Of a stretch of 64,000 nt of DNA, positions 34,537 to 44,733 are shown piece after piece. The position numbers were made by a program, and so were the translations under genes. How positions within the stretch are numbered: position 1 is the stretch's first letter; every line of letters begins with the position of its first letter. The DNA is from Bradyrhizobium stylosanthis (GTDB lineage Bacteria > Pseudomonadota > Alphaproteobacteria > Rhizobiales > Xanthobacteraceae). Below the pieces are notes generated by a model that worked only from the letters and a program-made list of their open reading frames with translations, had not been told where the DNA came from and ran no database searches. The stretch lies in contig NZ_LVEM01000009.1 in the NCBI RefSeq assembly GCF_001641335.1, positions 63,665 to 127,664 on the forward strand, read 5' to 3'.

Positions 34537-34860
34537 CTAGTCGACAGGATTCCAGATCAAGAAGAAGCTGCCTTCACCGTAAAGGCCAACCGTCCGACCA
34601 AGGTTTGCGCGGAGCTCGCGGCCTCCGAGGCCAGGTGCTGCAAATGACAGGCTGAGATAGTCCGCTCCCCGGCCCTCGCCGGTCAAAATCCGGCCGGCAC
34701 CGACCTCGAGCCCATGTGTGAAGATGCGAAAGTCCGGTGAGCTTTCGCCGGACTTTTCGCGGTTGGGCACGATGTCGATGTCGGCGCAAATGGGCAGAAG
34801 TTTGAGCTGGCCCCTGAAGCCGCCGTAAATTGTGCGGGTGACGAATCCGATCGCAGTCAT
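34537..34860 (-). CDS. DUF736-family protein 1
   Basis: This 107-residue protein starts at ATG 34860 (GGAGACAGACC upstream). The family pattern is visible: MTAIGFVTRTIYGGFRGQLK, SPDFRIFTHGLEVGAG, ADYLSLSFAAPGLGGRELRANLG and the closing GSFFLIWNP. DUF736 proteins are abundant on rhizobial conjugative plasmids and ICEs, where their job is unknown. A second copy is 0.9 kb away. An unusual inverted-repeat leader lies upstream. Confidence 0.85.
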   Translation of the reverse strand: MTAIGFVTRTIYGGFRGQLKLLPICADIDIVPNREKSGESSPDFRIFTHGLEVGAGRILTGEGRGADYLSLSFAAPGLGGRELRANLGRTVGLYGEGSFFLIWNPVD

Positions 34861-35440
34861 GGTCTGTCTCCTTCGTTGCCGCAAGGCGCCGATGCCCTGC
34901 GATGGCGAGACCGTCATGGCGGCCGGCTCACATCCGAACCCCTGGGGCGAAGCGCAGCGGCGCACCCGAGCGCGCTCCTTTTTTGAAGCGAAGCGGCCGC
35001 GAGGAGCCGCACTTCGGCGGGGAAAAAAGGAGGCGTGCGAGGGTTTCAGATGGGGGACGGCTGCCATAGGTCGTAGCGCCATAAGCAGGGAATCGTGCCC
35101 TGCAAACGCAAGAGAAAGTCCTTGCGGCGGAGCGCTAGTGACCCGCACAAACGGTGATCCAGCGCCGATTATCTCGCCGAGAAAGCGGCTCGATTTCGGA
35201 TCCGAGGCGTCGTCCTGATGGCCGCCATCACGCCGAATCCGGCTCGATTAATCGACCGTGCGGATAGCGGTTGCGCTCACGGACCGCCAACGAAAACGTC
35301 CTCAGAACTCAGATAAATTGGCAACTCGGAGCCGTAAATCGCGGCTGGGATAACCTACAGATCCAAGGGCACGCGCTTCACTTTCACGATGAGAATGCCC
35401 TTTCGCCTGCTTTCTAAAGCGGCGCAAGCGACGTAAAAAA
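34861..35440. other. Leader region of DUF736 gene 1
   Basis: About 580 bases without genes. The part nearest the gene contains arms CTCCTTTTTT (34975-34984) and AAAAAAGGAG (35023-35032) around a GC-rich inner hairpin. A similar layout occurs before DUF736 gene 2, so this is likely a shared control element. Confidence 0.5.
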
Positions 35441-35464
35441 GCCCCGCCTCCGAAGAGGCGGGGC
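35441..35464 (-). terminator. Rho-independent terminator of the second DUF736 gene
   Basis: The stem GCCCCGCCTC/GAGGCGGGGC with a CGAA tetraloop is followed, in the minus direction, by TTTTTT. The position is 14 bases after the stop. Confidence 0.9.
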
Positions 35465-35478
35465 CGTTGCCCCCGGTG

Positions 35479-35790
35479 TCAGTCGCCGCTGCGGCGCGAC
35501 CAGATCAGGCTGAAACCGTCCTCGCCTTCGACCTTGACCAGCGAGGCGTAGATCGGGGCGGGGAAGCTCGGATCGTCCAGCTTGACCGAGAGATATTCGC
35601 GATCGCTGTCGCGGACCGTCTTCTTCCAGGCGGCGCCGAATTCGGTCGCGCCTGCGAAAATCCTGAAGTCAGGAGCCTTGTCGTTGTCCTTCTCGGAGGC
35701 CGTGAACTTGGCCTTGATGTTGAGCGTCAGCGTCTTGATCGACCCGGTGTAGCCGTTGTCCGAAGCGGTGAAAGTGCCGATGGTCGCCAT
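35479..35790 (-). CDS. DUF736-family protein 2
   Basis: This 103-residue protein starts at ATG 35790 (CGGAGATCACC upstream). The sequence MATIGTFTASDNGYTGSIKTL, APDFRIFAGATEFGAAWKK, REYLSVKLDDPSFPAPIYA and FSLIWSR is a typical DUF736, closer to the family norm than copy 1. The two copies are clearly diverged paralogues with the same order of blocks, each with its own terminator and structured leader. It marks former conjugative-element DNA. Confidence 0.9.
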   Translation of the reverse strand: MATIGTFTASDNGYTGSIKTLTLNIKAKFTASEKDNDKAPDFRIFAGATEFGAAWKKTVRDSDREYLSVKLDDPSFPAPIYASLVKVEGEDGFSLIWSRRSGD

Positions 35791-36425
35791 GGTGATCTCC
35801 GTCTGTCTGTTGTTCGGGCCGCGCCCATCGCGGCCTCGATGGCGATCCCTTGCTCGGGGAGCGATCGGCCCGCAGCCGCAAGGCCCGCAGCGCAGCGGAG
35901 GACGGCGAAAGCCTGCTTTTTTGTCTTGCGCGAGGAATGCCGCCGCTTTGCGGCAGGGGAAAAAAGCAGGCGTGAGCCGTTGCGGGAAGGCGATCGAGGC
36001 TTTTGCCGTCCCTCGGGCCTGATCAGCCAATCGAGGTTGCGTTGGACGCGAGCCCATAACCCGGACTGACGGAGATTACCGTGGCTGCCGACGCCTACCA
36101 CGGCATTGGAGAACAGTGGGATCGATCAGGAAAAGCAACGCCTGCACATCAATCGCTAGGATGGTGCACCGGACAGATCAAAGCGAACTGGCGGCATTTT
36201 CGCATCGGGGAACGACGGCGACGGCCAGGATTATTCGCGCGATTGCGCGTCGGATACGCGAGGTCCAGACACAATCAGGGCCCCAACCTGATCGCCTAGC
36301 CGCTGCCAAAAGGGAGGCGCGGCACAAGCTCACGGGTCGCTGCAAATGGCTCAGATCGGAGGGATCGTGGCTCGCATTTGGAGACGGGCTAACCCGCGTT
36401 GTCGCCGCTTCATCTCAATTAAAAC
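35791..36425. other. Leader region of DUF736 gene 2
   Basis: No supported gene. It contains the perfect 12-base inverted repeat GCCTGCTTTTTT (35911-35922) / AAAAAAGCAGGC (35960-35971), with a smaller hairpin inside (GCCGC...GCGGC). Confidence 0.55.
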
Positions 36426-36451
36426 GGCCGCGCACCGTCAGGCGCGCGGCC
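36426..36451 (-). terminator. Hairpin terminator of the ParB-like gene
   Basis: The arms GGCCGCGC/GCGCGGCC are followed in the minus direction by GTTTTAATT. The hairpin is located 45 bases after the gene's stop. Confidence 0.75.
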
Positions 36452-36496
36452 AGAATTTGATGAGCGCCGGGGCGCCTTGCGATCCCGGCTCACCTC

Positions 36497-38527
36497 TTAC
36501 TCAGCAGCTTGCGAGCAGAATTCGTGCCCTTGCATCCCGTCCGGCGCACGGGCCTGATCATCCCTTTTCGGTGTGCGGAGCAACGGCGGCAGCCAGTCCG
36601 TCGTCGCCAGCAGTTGCTCGGCAGCCGCCGCCATCTCGACTTTTTTCATGCCCGACAATCGTTCGGCAGCCTCCTCGCTGACACCTTCGCGCACGGCGTC
36701 AAGAATGGTGGCCTTGGTGACCCGACCGAGATAACTCGCCACCGTCGGCCGCCAATATCCGGTCATGTCGAGGGCGACGGCCCCGCCCAAACGGCCGGCT
36801 GCGGCCAACGCGCGAGGTCGCAGATCAAACGGCAATTTGACCGCATTGACCGTCAATGCCGTGCAATGCGCGAACAACGCCATGCGGCTGTCGTGGTCGA
36901 GTTCGACGACGAATTCCCACAGTCCGCCGACGTCCCGGGGCATCTGTCTGGCCCAATTGGCATGGCGATCCGACCATTCTTTACCAGCCGGAGTGTCCTC
37001 GATCCCGACCGCATGCGTGGCCAAATCCGTCTTGACTGGTTGAATGCCGACCACATGGGCATTGGCCCCGATATAGAAGATTTGTGCGGCGAGCGCGTGC
37101 GTAACGGCCGCGATGGCGACATCTGGCTGCTCACTCAAATTGAGACGCAGCCCCAGGGTGCGATGCGCGGTGAGGTCACGAACAAGCGTGTCGGACAGCT
37201 TCTGCTCCTCGTCTTCCTCCTCGTTCTCTCCGTCCTCTGCTTCACCATCGCGGGTGGCTCGATGATCCCCGTCGCCCTCCTCGTCCTGCCCCTGAGCGGC
37301 GCCCTCTTGCCCGGTCTCGGGTTGGGATTTGTCGTCCTCGGGGCGGATGAACCCCCGTTCGATCCTGACGGTACCGTCATGATTGAGCACAACGAACGCA
37401 CCGCCGCGCGCGACATCGCCGGGATCGTAGGCCTGCCTTTTCGCTTCGAGTTGCTCGATTTGGCTCTCCAATTGACCGAACCGTGCATCCACCTCATCTG
37501 GCAATTCTTCGGCTGTTTGGTGCTCTTCCGTCAGCCAATCGAACTCAGTTTGAAGCGCTTGAAGAGCGGCCTGATCTTCCGCCGAAAGCTCAACCGGATG
37601 CGGGTAGGCACGACGCATCCCGTGAGCATGCGGGAAGTCGAGATGGGGCTCGGTCCACTTCCATCCCTCGGCGACCCGCAATGTGTCCGCCTCGCGGCCA
37701 AGCCGTGCCGTCACCAAGAGATCGAGCAGCGCCACGTCTTCCAGATAGCCGCCGCGATCCTCGGTGAAGAGGTCGCGCAGGATCGTACCGCCCGCATCGA
37801 TATAGGCCTCCAACCCGACAAACCGCGCGCGGCGATCGGTTGCGGCGACATGGGTTTCGGTAAGTAGACGGCGGATCGTGCTGGGCTCACGGTCGTAGGA
37901 AAGACGTTCATAGACACTTTCCTGCCGAACCACATCGTCGGTAATGGCAAATGCCATCAACTGGTCAAGAGCCAGATTGCCCTCGCGATAAAGTTGGATC
38001 AGTTTTGGGGAGACCGCACCCAACCGAAGGCGTTGTCGCACGACATGCGGCGTCACCCCAAAGCGCGCGGCGATCTCCTCCGCACCGAAGCCGCGCTCCT
38101 CCGCAAGCCTCCTGAACGCCTCGAACTGGTCCGCCGGATGCATGTTTTCCCGGGTAACATTCTCGTCCAGGCTGATCTCGTGCGCGTCATTCTTGGTGTC
38201 GATGACGCAACGGATCGGCTCGGTCTTCTTGATCTCCTTCCGCTTCACCCGCAGCAATTGGGCCAACCGCCTACCCTCGCCGATGGTCACTAGATAGAAC
38301 CCGGTGGCTACGCCCTCTCCGTCCAATTCGGGCTCGACCACCAGATTTTGCAGAATGCCTTTCGCGGCAATACTCGCCGCATAGGCCTCAATCGACGCCT
38401 CGCTATGCGGCGTCTTGCGCGCATTATTCGGTGACTTCTTCAGCTTGTTAAGCGGAATCAAAACCTCCGTCCCGCTCGCGGGGATAATTTCAACGTGCTT
38501 TACCGGTTCAAGCTGCTTTGCCGACAT
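36497..38527 (-). CDS. ParB/RepB-family DNA-binding protein (large)
   Basis: This protein of about 676 residues starts at ATG 38527 with AAGGAAG upstream. The ParB N-domain is clear: LIPLNKLKKSPNNARKTP, SIAAKGILQNLVV, GEGRRLAQLLR, then DENVTRENMHPADQFEAFRRL and the HTH EEIAARFGVTPHVVRQRLRLG. A long C-terminal part carries an acidic low-complexity stretch (rich in D/E/Q, about residues 395-450). This long form is common on rhizobial plasmids and ICEs, where it may act in maintenance or transcription rather than strict partition. No parA is nearby. Confidence 0.88.
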   Translation of the reverse strand: MSAKQLEPVKHVEIIPASGTEVLIPLNKLKKSPNNARKTPHSEASIEAYAASIAAKGILQNLVVEPELDGEGVATGFYLVTIGEGRRLAQLLRVKRKEIKKTEPIRCVIDTKNDAHEISLDENVTRENMHPADQFEAFRRLAEERGFGAEEIAARFGVTPHVVRQRLRLGAVSPKLIQLYREGNLALDQLMAFAITDDVVRQESVYERLSYDREPSTIRRLLTETHVAATDRRARFVGLEAYIDAGGTILRDLFTEDRGGYLEDVALLDLLVTARLGREADTLRVAEGWKWTEPHLDFPHAHGMRRAYPHPVELSAEDQAALQALQTEFDWLTEEHQTAEELPDEVDARFGQLESQIEQLEAKRQAYDPGDVARGGAFVVLNHDGTVRIERGFIRPEDDKSQPETGQEGAAQGQDEEGDGDHRATRDGEAEDGENEEEDEEQKLSDTLVRDLTAHRTLGLRLNLSEQPDVAIAAVTHALAAQIFYIGANAHVVGIQPVKTDLATHAVGIEDTPAGKEWSDRHANWARQMPRDVGGLWEFVVELDHDSRMALFAHCTALTVNAVKLPFDLRPRALAAAGRLGGAVALDMTGYWRPTVASYLGRVTKATILDAVREGVSEEAAERLSGMKKVEMAAAAEQLLATTDWLPPLLRTPKRDDQARAPDGMQGHEFCSQAAE

Positions 38528-39270
38528 GATCATTCTTCCTTTTGCTTCCATGGGTGCAAGGCGCACCACGCGCCTGCACCCCTGCCCGTCGGCGAGACCA
38601 GGGGTAGCAAGTGCCAGGGCGACCCGAGCGGAGGGGTATCGCCCGCCCCACGAGGGCCGCTCGCAAGAGCGGGTCTGCACGGGCGCAGGTCAGTTGTTCG
38701 AGAAGATGAAGACCCAGCGAAAGCACGGAAGACCGGGGAGACCGCTCGGGGCGGCGCCGGCCACAGCCGGCGCTTTACCCTGGCGCGCGCGAGGGGCGGA
38801 GGCCCCTTAGATCTGGAGCGTCGGAACTCTGAGCAAGTCTGCGCAGGCTAAAACAGGGGATCGAAGGCAAGCGAAGAGTGAGCAAATCAAAAGAGGCACC
38901 CGCAAGAGGGTCAGCATAGCGCCGACGCGCAAGCGGCGGGACCCGGGACCGAGTGCAGTCGCGAGACCGGTTCAAGAAGGCACCCGCGCGACGGGCAGTG
39001 ATAGCGGTGCCGCGAAGCGGCAGCCCTTCGTGCGAGTGCCTCCGGCGAGCGACACATTATATCTATGCTTGCTTCCGCGAGGGATCGAAGCCGAAGGCCG
39101 AGACGCGAAGCGGCTCGGTTCACAAGAGCCCGGTCCGCAACAGGCGGACGCGCCCAGCCTAACGAAAATTGGGGCTGCTTGCCTGTCTCAGCAAGTGCTA
39201 CGCCGCCATCTATTTTGCGATACGCCTACATCTTGGATGTTTATCGCGGGTCGGGCTGACTGCGTTCTCG
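38528..39270. other. Structured leader and non-coding DNA upstream of the ParB-like gene
   Basis: No supported gene. Next to the ParB start lies a near-perfect hairpin (38552-38581, GGGTGCAAGGCGC/GCGCCTGCACCC). An alternative hairpin, CCCCTG/CAGGGG (38579-38604), shares three bases with it, so the two cannot form together. The rest is purine-rich and unassigned. Confidence 0.5.
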
Positions 39271-40491
39271 TCAGCTCCACCACAGGTCCGACAATCGATT
39301 CGAAAATATGCGCTTTTCGCTCGACGAGGTCAGCTGGCGCATTGGCTTCTCTCGCAAAGTTGTACGAAGAGATGGCCTGCTCGCTCCGAATTCACCTGGG
39401 GTAACTGCCGCGCCTCGTTCCATCCGGGGCGCCACTTTAACAACGACACTGCTTATGCCTTCCCTTCGCTGAAGCGTTAATTTCAACTCCTGTCCAACTC
39501 GCGCCAAGCCGACCTTGTTGCGCAATTGCGCAGCCGACCGAATGGGACGGTCGTCGGCCATTGTCACAATGTCCCCTTTGCGCAGACCGGCTACTTCTGC
39601 CGGCGAGTTTGGCAGAACCTCAGCTATTAGAGCGCCTTCGGCCCGAGCGCCGGACGGCCGCGGGTCCTGCAGAGAAACGCCGATACGGCCGCGTTCGACA
39701 TGGCCGGTGGCGACGATTTGCTCCATCACTCTCCGCGCCATATTGGCGGGGATCGCAAAGCCAATCCCGACGTTTCCTCCCGCAGGCGAGATGATCGCTG
39801 AATTAATTCCGATCAGCTCGCCGCGCAGGCTGACCAGCGCGCCACCGGAATTGCCGGGGTTAATCGCCGCGTCAGTCTGAATGAAATCCTCAAAGCCCTG
39901 CTTGCCGAGGCCAGTGCGGCCGAGTGCACTGACCAGACCTGAAGTTACGGTTTGACCCAGACCAAAGGGATTGCCGATCGCGAGCACGAAATCACCGACC
40001 TCGAGGGCGTCACTGTCGCCAAAGGCAAGCGCCTTGAGCCCCACGGGATTCTGGATCTGGAGCACGGCAACATCGGTCGGCGGATCGCGACCAATCACCC
40101 TGGCCGAAAACTGCCGGCCCTCTTTCGTGGTGACCTGCACTGTGGACGTGCCTTCGACAACATGATTATTGGTGAGCACATAACCGCGCAGAGCATCAAC
40201 GATCACTCCGGAGCCAGTTGCGTTGACCTCTTTCTCGATTTGCTTCGGAACATCGAAGAATTCGCGGAACATCGGATCACGGTAGAGCGGATTGTCTTCG
40301 CGCACCCGACCGTGCACCGAAATGTTGACGACCGCAGGCGTGACCTGGCGAACGAGCGGCGCCAATGTGGGGACCGGCGCTCCGGTCCTGAGATCTGAGA
40401 CCTGCGCCGTCCCGAGAGACGGTACCCCAAATGTCAGTAACACCAACAGCGCCAATCGAACCGCAAGACCGTTGTTCATCTTGTCCACCAT
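39271..40491 (-). CDS. Do-family serine endopeptidase (HtrA/DegP-like), single PDZ
   Basis: This protein of about 406 residues has a Sec signal (VRLALLVLLTFGVPSLGTAQ) and an intact triad: His110 in TNNHVV, Asp140 in DPPTDVAVL and Ser215 in NPGNSGGAL. One PDZ domain follows (RGRIGVSLQDPRPSG to about residue 355). Where DegP has PDZ2, this protein has a short basic tail ending SNRLSDLWWS, so it is DegS/DegQ-like in layout. It should degrade misfolded envelope proteins. ATG 40491 or 40479 may be the start. It ends the operon of the heat-shock cluster. Confidence 0.9.
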   Translation of the reverse strand: MVDKMNNGLAVRLALLVLLTFGVPSLGTAQVSDLRTGAPVPTLAPLVRQVTPAVVNISVHGRVREDNPLYRDPMFREFFDVPKQIEKEVNATGSGVIVDALRGYVLTNNHVVEGTSTVQVTTKEGRQFSARVIGRDPPTDVAVLQIQNPVGLKALAFGDSDALEVGDFVLAIGNPFGLGQTVTSGLVSALGRTGLGKQGFEDFIQTDAAINPGNSGGALVSLRGELIGINSAIISPAGGNVGIGFAIPANMARRVMEQIVATGHVERGRIGVSLQDPRPSGARAEGALIAEVLPNSPAEVAGLRKGDIVTMADDRPIRSAAQLRNKVGLARVGQELKLTLQRREGISSVVVKVAPRMERGAAVTPGEFGASRPSLRTTLREKPMRQLTSSSEKRIFSNRLSDLWWS

Positions 40492-40510
40492 GATATTTGC
40501 GCGACCCGTT

Positions 40511-40624
40511 TCAAGCGTTCGCCGGCTGCCACATCGCACGCTGCAGAGCGACGTAGGGAACGACACAGGCCGCAGCCATATGGCCGAACAGGACAAGGCC
40601 GAGGACAGCGTGCGTGAACATCAT
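40511..40624 (-). CDS. Small membrane peptide coupled to the preceding gene
   Basis: This 37-residue frame has an ATG (40622-40624) that overlaps the TGA of the EKRVILSSW protein (ATGA). It encodes a single hydrophobic helix (AVLGLVLFGHMAAACVVPYV) and a short polar tail. It lies 20 bases before the HtrA start. The overlap and the helix support it. Confidence 0.5.
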   Translation of the reverse strand: MMFTHAVLGLVLFGHMAAACVVPYVALQRAMWQPANA

Positions 40625-40956
40625 GCGGCCCTCCGTTCTGCGGCGGCCCAAGGCCGCCGCAGCCGCATCGGCACGCCGCCACCACGCGGCGGGTCATCAT
40701 CGTCATTATCGCCGTCGAGCTTGCGCAAGGCTGCGAGAATATCCGCAAGCCGTACCGTATGGCTTATGCCGGGAATTTCGCGCAGCCACGGACAGGATTC
40801 CACCGCGTACATGTCGGAGGCCCAGGACGACAGAATGACGCGCTTCTCCGGCGCGGAGAGCTCATTGTCGTTCAGGACGCTCCTCGGGGAATCGTAGTGA
40901 GCGGCGGGGTGAAAGATCGGATGAAGATTGTGAGCATTTGTGTTTGCGTTCGTCAT
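40621..40956 (-). CDS. EKR(A/V)ILSSW-domain small protein, heat-shock linked
   Basis: This 111-residue protein starts at ATG 40956, seven bases after GGAGG. The core PRSVLNDNELSAPEKRVILSSWASDMYAVES, followed by TVRLADILAALRKLDGD, recurs in the protein at 46.1-46.7 kb (LDVLDDPDLTAYEKRAILSSWLADH, VRLEDIVDALCDL). The family is unnamed to my knowledge. The C-terminus is acidic, then Arg/Pro-rich. It lies between the Hsp20 genes and htrA, probably in the same operon, so a stress function is inferred. Confidence 0.7.
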   Translation of the reverse strand: MTNANTNAHNLHPIFHPAAHYDSPRSVLNDNELSAPEKRVILSSWASDMYAVESCPWLREIPGISHTVRLADILAALRKLDGDNDDDDPPRGGGVPMRLRRPWAAAERRAA

Positions 40957-40999
40957 CGTCATGCCTCCCTTATCTCTCCTTTCCAGGGATTGCTGTGGG

Positions 41000-41028
41000 G
41001 GGAAGCGGCGGCGGAGCCGCCGCTTCCC
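41000..41028. terminator. Strong 13-base-pair hairpin
   Basis: The stem GGGAAGCGGCGGC/GCCGCCGCTTCCC with a 3-base loop lies 9 bases after the Hsp20 class B stop. There is no U-run in the minus direction, so it may be a partial terminator or an mRNA 3'-end stabiliser within the operon. Confidence 0.65.
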
Positions 41029-41036
41029 GTTTCAGA

Positions 41037-41528
41037 CTATAGCGCGTTGATCGCGATGCGTTTCACGCCCTCGCGCGGCTTGTCCGATTTGGGCAATGAG
41101 ACGGTCAAGACGCCGTTCTTGAACGACGCTTCGACCTTGTCCTCCTGCACGTCGTCGAGTGGAATCTGACGCTCGAAAGCGCCGTAATAGCGCTCGCTGA
41201 AATATCGGCCTTCGCCATTGCGTTCGGCCTTCTTCTCACCGCGGATCGTCAGGACGCCTTTGGTGATTTCCACCTGAACGTCCTTTTCGTTCATCCCCGG
41301 CAGTTCGGCCGACACGGTCAATGCCTTGTCGGTCTCGCTGAGCTCGACTTTTGGCCAACCGAGGCGACCTTCCATCGATGGGGACAGGCCTGGATTGCCG
41401 AAGCCTCGAAACACATCGTCGAACAGACGGTTCATCTCGCGGTGCAGGGTCAGGAAGGGATCGAAGCTGTCACGCGCGGGCGCAAGCTCCTGGGTTTTCG
41501 ACCACGGAATCAGATCACGAATAGCCAT
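41037..41528 (-). CDS. Small heat-shock protein Hsp20, class B type
   Basis: This 163-residue sHsp has an N-terminal arm (PWSKTQELAPARDSFDPFLTLHREMNRL), an alpha-crystallin domain (about 50-150: VELSETDKALTVSAELPGMNEKDV, GVLTIRGEKK, RYYGAFERQIPLD, ASFKNGVLTVSLPK) and a short tail with the IAI motif that locks oligomers. This is the class B form found in rhizobia. It binds unfolding proteins without ATP. The gene follows the class A sHsp gene by 82 bases and probably shares its heat-induced transcript. Confidence 0.93.
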   Translation of the reverse strand: MAIRDLIPWSKTQELAPARDSFDPFLTLHREMNRLFDDVFRGFGNPGLSPSMEGRLGWPKVELSETDKALTVSAELPGMNEKDVQVEITKGVLTIRGEKKAERNGEGRYFSERYYGAFERQIPLDDVQEDKVEASFKNGVLTVSLPKSDKPREGVKRIAINAL

Positions 41529-41610
41529 TGTTTGACCTCACTTGTTCATGGGGACAGGGAGTGCGGACGCTGCATGCGCCACACGCCCCGTCTCGATGCT
41601 CCAATCGTGC

Positions 41611-42069
41611 CTAAGCTGCCTTCTTCTGCGCGATCTGGGGTGAGGAGGAAGCCGCCGTTCCGATCTCGATTCGGCGCGGCTTCATCGCTTCCGGCACCTC
41701 GCGCACCAGATCGATTGTCAGCAGACCATCCTGGAACGAGGCCTGCTTGACCTGGACATAGTCAGCGAGGTTGAACACGCGCCGGAACGGACGGGCCGCG
41801 ATACCCTGGTAGAGGTATTCGCGCGCGGCACCGTCGGGCTTCTTGCCCTCGACGGTCAGCACGTTCTGTTCCACCGTCACAGCGATGTCCTGGACGCCGA
41901 AGCCGGCCACTGCCAGGGTCACGCGGTAGTGGTCTTCGCCGAAGCGTTCGATGTTGTAGGGGGGATAGTTATCTTCAGTCGCCTGACGCAGCGTCGAATC
42001 GACGAGGTTTGCCAGGTGATCGAAGCCGATCGTGGAGCGCCACAACGGCGCGAAGTCGAGTGTCCTCAT
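41611..42069 (-). CDS. Small heat-shock protein Hsp20, class A (IbpA-like)
   Basis: This 152-residue IbpA-type sHsp has FAPLWRSTIGFDHLANLVD at the N-terminus, then the alpha-crystallin domain NYPPYNIERFGEDHYRVTLAVAG, NVLTVEGKK, the flap YLYQGIAARPFRRVFNLADYV and GLLTIDLVREVPE, ending with the R-I-E-I motif. It starts at ATG 42069 under a ROSE-type thermometer and an RpoH-like promoter. A near-duplicate lies at 45.5 kb. It holds denatured proteins for GroEL and DnaK. Confidence 0.95.
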   Translation of the reverse strand: MRTLDFAPLWRSTIGFDHLANLVDSTLRQATEDNYPPYNIERFGEDHYRVTLAVAGFGVQDIAVTVEQNVLTVEGKKPDGAAREYLYQGIAARPFRRVFNLADYVQVKQASFQDGLLTIDLVREVPEAMKPRRIEIGTAASSSPQIAQKKAA

Positions 42070-42165
42070 AGCCAAGTCCTCCAAAGAGCAAGATGGATAC
42101 GAAGGAACGCAAGACCGTACTTACGGTATGATCGGAAGCCCGGTCCGGCGCCCATGCCGGACCCG
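42070..42165 (-). promoter_or_regulatory. ROSE-type RNA thermometer before class A hsp20
   Basis: In the minus-strand leader, CTTGCTCTTTGGAGGA lies just before the ATG. The TTGCT element pairs with the GGAGGA ribosome site in ROSE elements, and melting on heating exposes it. A further hairpin (GTCCGGC/GCCGGAC, 42143-42162) sits upstream as in the known multi-hairpin ROSE fold. Confidence 0.82.
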
Positions 42166-42225
42166 AAACTGGCGTCCGGCACACCGCTCTCGCGGCGAAA
42201 AATGACTTAAAAAAAAGGCAACTGA

Positions 42226-42237
42226 TTTCAAGAGGGC
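42226..42237 (-). promoter_or_regulatory. RpoH-type promoter -35 motif for hsp20 class A
   Basis: On the minus strand GCCCTCTTGAAA occurs about 157 bases before the ATG. The identical 12-mer precedes the other class A hsp20 gene at 45328. CTTGAAA is the RpoH -35 core; the -10 is not clear here. Confidence 0.6.
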
Positions 42238-42284
42238 GTCCAAGAATTTTTCGAGTCCGGTCGGGTCGCATTTTTCCGTCCGGA

Positions 42285-42473
42285 TCATGCGGCCTCGGCG
42301 TAGGTCAGACGGGCCAGCTCCGCTTCGGCGGCATTGCGCAAGCGCTCGAGGCGAGCGCGATCCTCAGGGGTGAGGTCGTTGGCGGGCAAGAGCCTTTCGC
42401 AATGCAAAACAACGCGTCGCTGGCTTTCGATCAGAAACGCAACCGCGCCGCCAACAGCGGGTTCAAACGGCAT
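42285..42473 (-). CDS. Small hypothetical protein
   Basis: This 62-residue protein has GAGG eight bases before ATG 42473. An amphipathic helical C-terminus (PEDRARLERLRNAAEAELARL) follows a short hydrophobic N-terminal part (GGAVAFLIESQRRVVL). No family is recognised. It is encoded between the sHsp cluster and groEL on the same strand. Confidence 0.55.
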   Translation of the reverse strand: MPFEPAVGGAVAFLIESQRRVVLHCERLLPANDLTPEDRARLERLRNAAEAELARLTYAEAA

Positions 42474-42537
42474 CGGAAGTCCTCACAGCTCGGACGGAAG
42501 TTTGGGGCGGCCGGATCAACCGGCCGCTCCACCCGGA

Positions 42538-42876
42538 CTAGCTGGTTGCAGTCTGGGTCCCCTCGCGCTGGGTCGGCAACAGGTCGAACCTCAACCGGGG
42601 TGCATCCAGGATTGGCGAAAGCAGCGTGTCCACGTTCACCGTAGAGGGCGCTTGCGGCCAGCTCAGCCACGGCATCGTGTCCAGTTGTGGAATCGGCGGC
42701 AACGCAATTTTTTCGAAGCCGCCTTTTGTCGCCCGCAGCGAGGACGTCGTTTCTGACCCGTGGGCTGCAAACGGCGCCAAAGCAATGACACCTCCGAGCG
42801 TCACTGCGACGAGATTGCGTAGGATATTGTGGGTGCTCTCCGCCCGAGCGGAGAATGTGAATTGATCCTTGATCAT
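42538..42876 (-). CDS. Exported or membrane-anchored hypothetical protein
   Basis: This 112-residue protein has GGAG before ATG 42876. A hydrophobic segment (NLVAVTLGGVIALAPFAAHG) acts as signal or anchor. The rest is Pro/Leu-rich (IALPPIPQLDTMPWLSWPQAP). There is no family match. A 38-residue peptide gene ends one base before its start, so the two are coupled. Confidence 0.6.
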   Translation of the reverse strand: MIKDQFTFSARAESTHNILRNLVAVTLGGVIALAPFAAHGSETTSSLRATKGGFEKIALPPIPQLDTMPWLSWPQAPSTVNVDTLLSPILDAPRLRFDLLPTQREGTQTATS

Positions 42877-42877
42877 C

Positions 42878-42994
42878 TCATGCTCCTACCGTCCGAAAAC
42901 AGATCCAGATGATGGTCGCGACGCTTGCGGCGCACATGCCCCAATCGGGTACGTGGCGCGCCAGCCCCGGACGCCATTGATGTGAGCTGTTCAT
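42878..42994 (-). CDS. Small membrane peptide
   Basis: This 38-residue frame has ATG 42994 and GGGAG seven bases before it. It ends in TGA immediately before the next start. A short hydrophobic helix (MCAASVATIIWICF) suggests membrane insertion. Support is the ribosome site, the coupling and the helix. Confidence 0.42.
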   Translation of the reverse strand: MNSSHQWRPGLARHVPDWGMCAASVATIIWICFRTVGA

Positions 42995-43078
42995 CTGAAG
43001 CTCCCTCGCTCTTGCGAATTATCCCTTCTGCTTGATGTGAGAGGTGGGCCCGGCCGGATCGGCCGGGCCCGATACGCG

Positions 43079-44698
<1,620 letters not shown>

Positions 44699-44733
44699 TT
44701 TGAAAATCTCCTTTCTCTTCGATGACTGTCAGC

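Noticed and set aside
11607..39270. Insertion-sequence transposases
   Set aside because: Despite clear signs of mobile DNA, no transposase frame (DDE or HUH) was recognised.
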